From Candidatus Omnitrophota bacterium (lineage in GTDB: Bacteria > Hinthialibacterota > Hinthialibacteria > Hinthialibacterales > JAKPRU01), in assembly GCA_029557025.1 (NCBI GenBank), contig JAKPRU010000535.1, positions 1-5,417 of the forward strand: a DNA stretch of 5,417 bases, written 5' to 3'. The translations under genes were made by a program, and so were the position numbers. Every line of letters begins with the position of its first letter. Position 1 is the first letter of the stretch. Positions 5,232-5,417 of the stretch are shown piece by piece. The notes below the pieces were generated by a model, which worked only from the letters and a program-made list of their open reading frames with translations, did not search any database and was not told the origin of the DNA.

Positions 5232-5417
5232 TAGAGAAGCGGGCGGGCGGTTATTCCGTGACAGTTCCAGCGGAACGGAATCCGATGAGGTCCCGGAGCA
5301 ACTATCCGGATTGTTTTTGAACCGTTCGGATTGCATATACCGATGCGGTTCGCGTTATTCCACCGGAGCGCACAAAAGGCAGCCGCTGTACTGCCGCACT
5401 CCAGGAGGCCGCCTGGA

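Overview
The window looks like chromosomal DNA of moderate GC content from an environmental bacterium. Three gene types suggest the PVC or related phyla (Lentisphaerota, Kiritimatiellota, Planctomycetota, or Hydrogenedentes/Sumerlaeota-like lineages): a lone GspG-like pseudopilin with a 'FLNAQMKARVVRAYADMRS' type helix, a CmuC-like URO-D protein, and a Tat-exported fucose-isomerase-fold protein. This placement is inference from gene style; there is no rRNA or other marker gene in the window.

Layout, left to right. (1) Bases 1-1117, + strand: an AlgJ/AlgX-type SGNH O-acetyltransferase-like membrane protein whose reading frame is open to the left edge, so its N-terminus may be cut off. (2) Bases 1118-1560: a 443-base gap with no convincing gene; it ends in a good ribosome binding site. 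(3) Bases 1561-2973, + strand: a Tat-signal protein with an L-fucose/L-arabinose isomerase-like C-terminal domain. (4) Bases 2974-3232: a convergent intergenic spacer packed with palindromic and tandem repeats, at least three of which resemble dispersed repeats common in bacterial genomes. (5) Bases 3233-5161, - strand: an apparent three-gene operon read right to left. It holds a URO-D/CmuC-like protein, a 56-residue small protein below usual ORF cut-offs, and a type II secretion/type IV pilus-like pseudopilin. Each gene has its own strong Shine-Dalgarno sequence and the gaps are 12 and 27 bases. (6) Bases 5162-5417: the operon's upstream region, with a plausible sigma-70 promoter overlapped by a perfect 9-bp dyad that looks like an operator.

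How the genes work together is not clear. The isomerase-like protein and the URO-D operon converge on the repeat spacer and are separate transcription units. The AlgJ-like gene probably belongs to an envelope-polysaccharide acetylation locus lying to the left. I see no complete defence, mobile or CRISPR system. The items most worth a second look are the unlisted small ORF inside the URO-D operon, the promoter-overlapping dyad with further copies of its half-site, the composite repeat spacer, and the cysteine-loaded C-terminal half of the exported isomerase-like protein.
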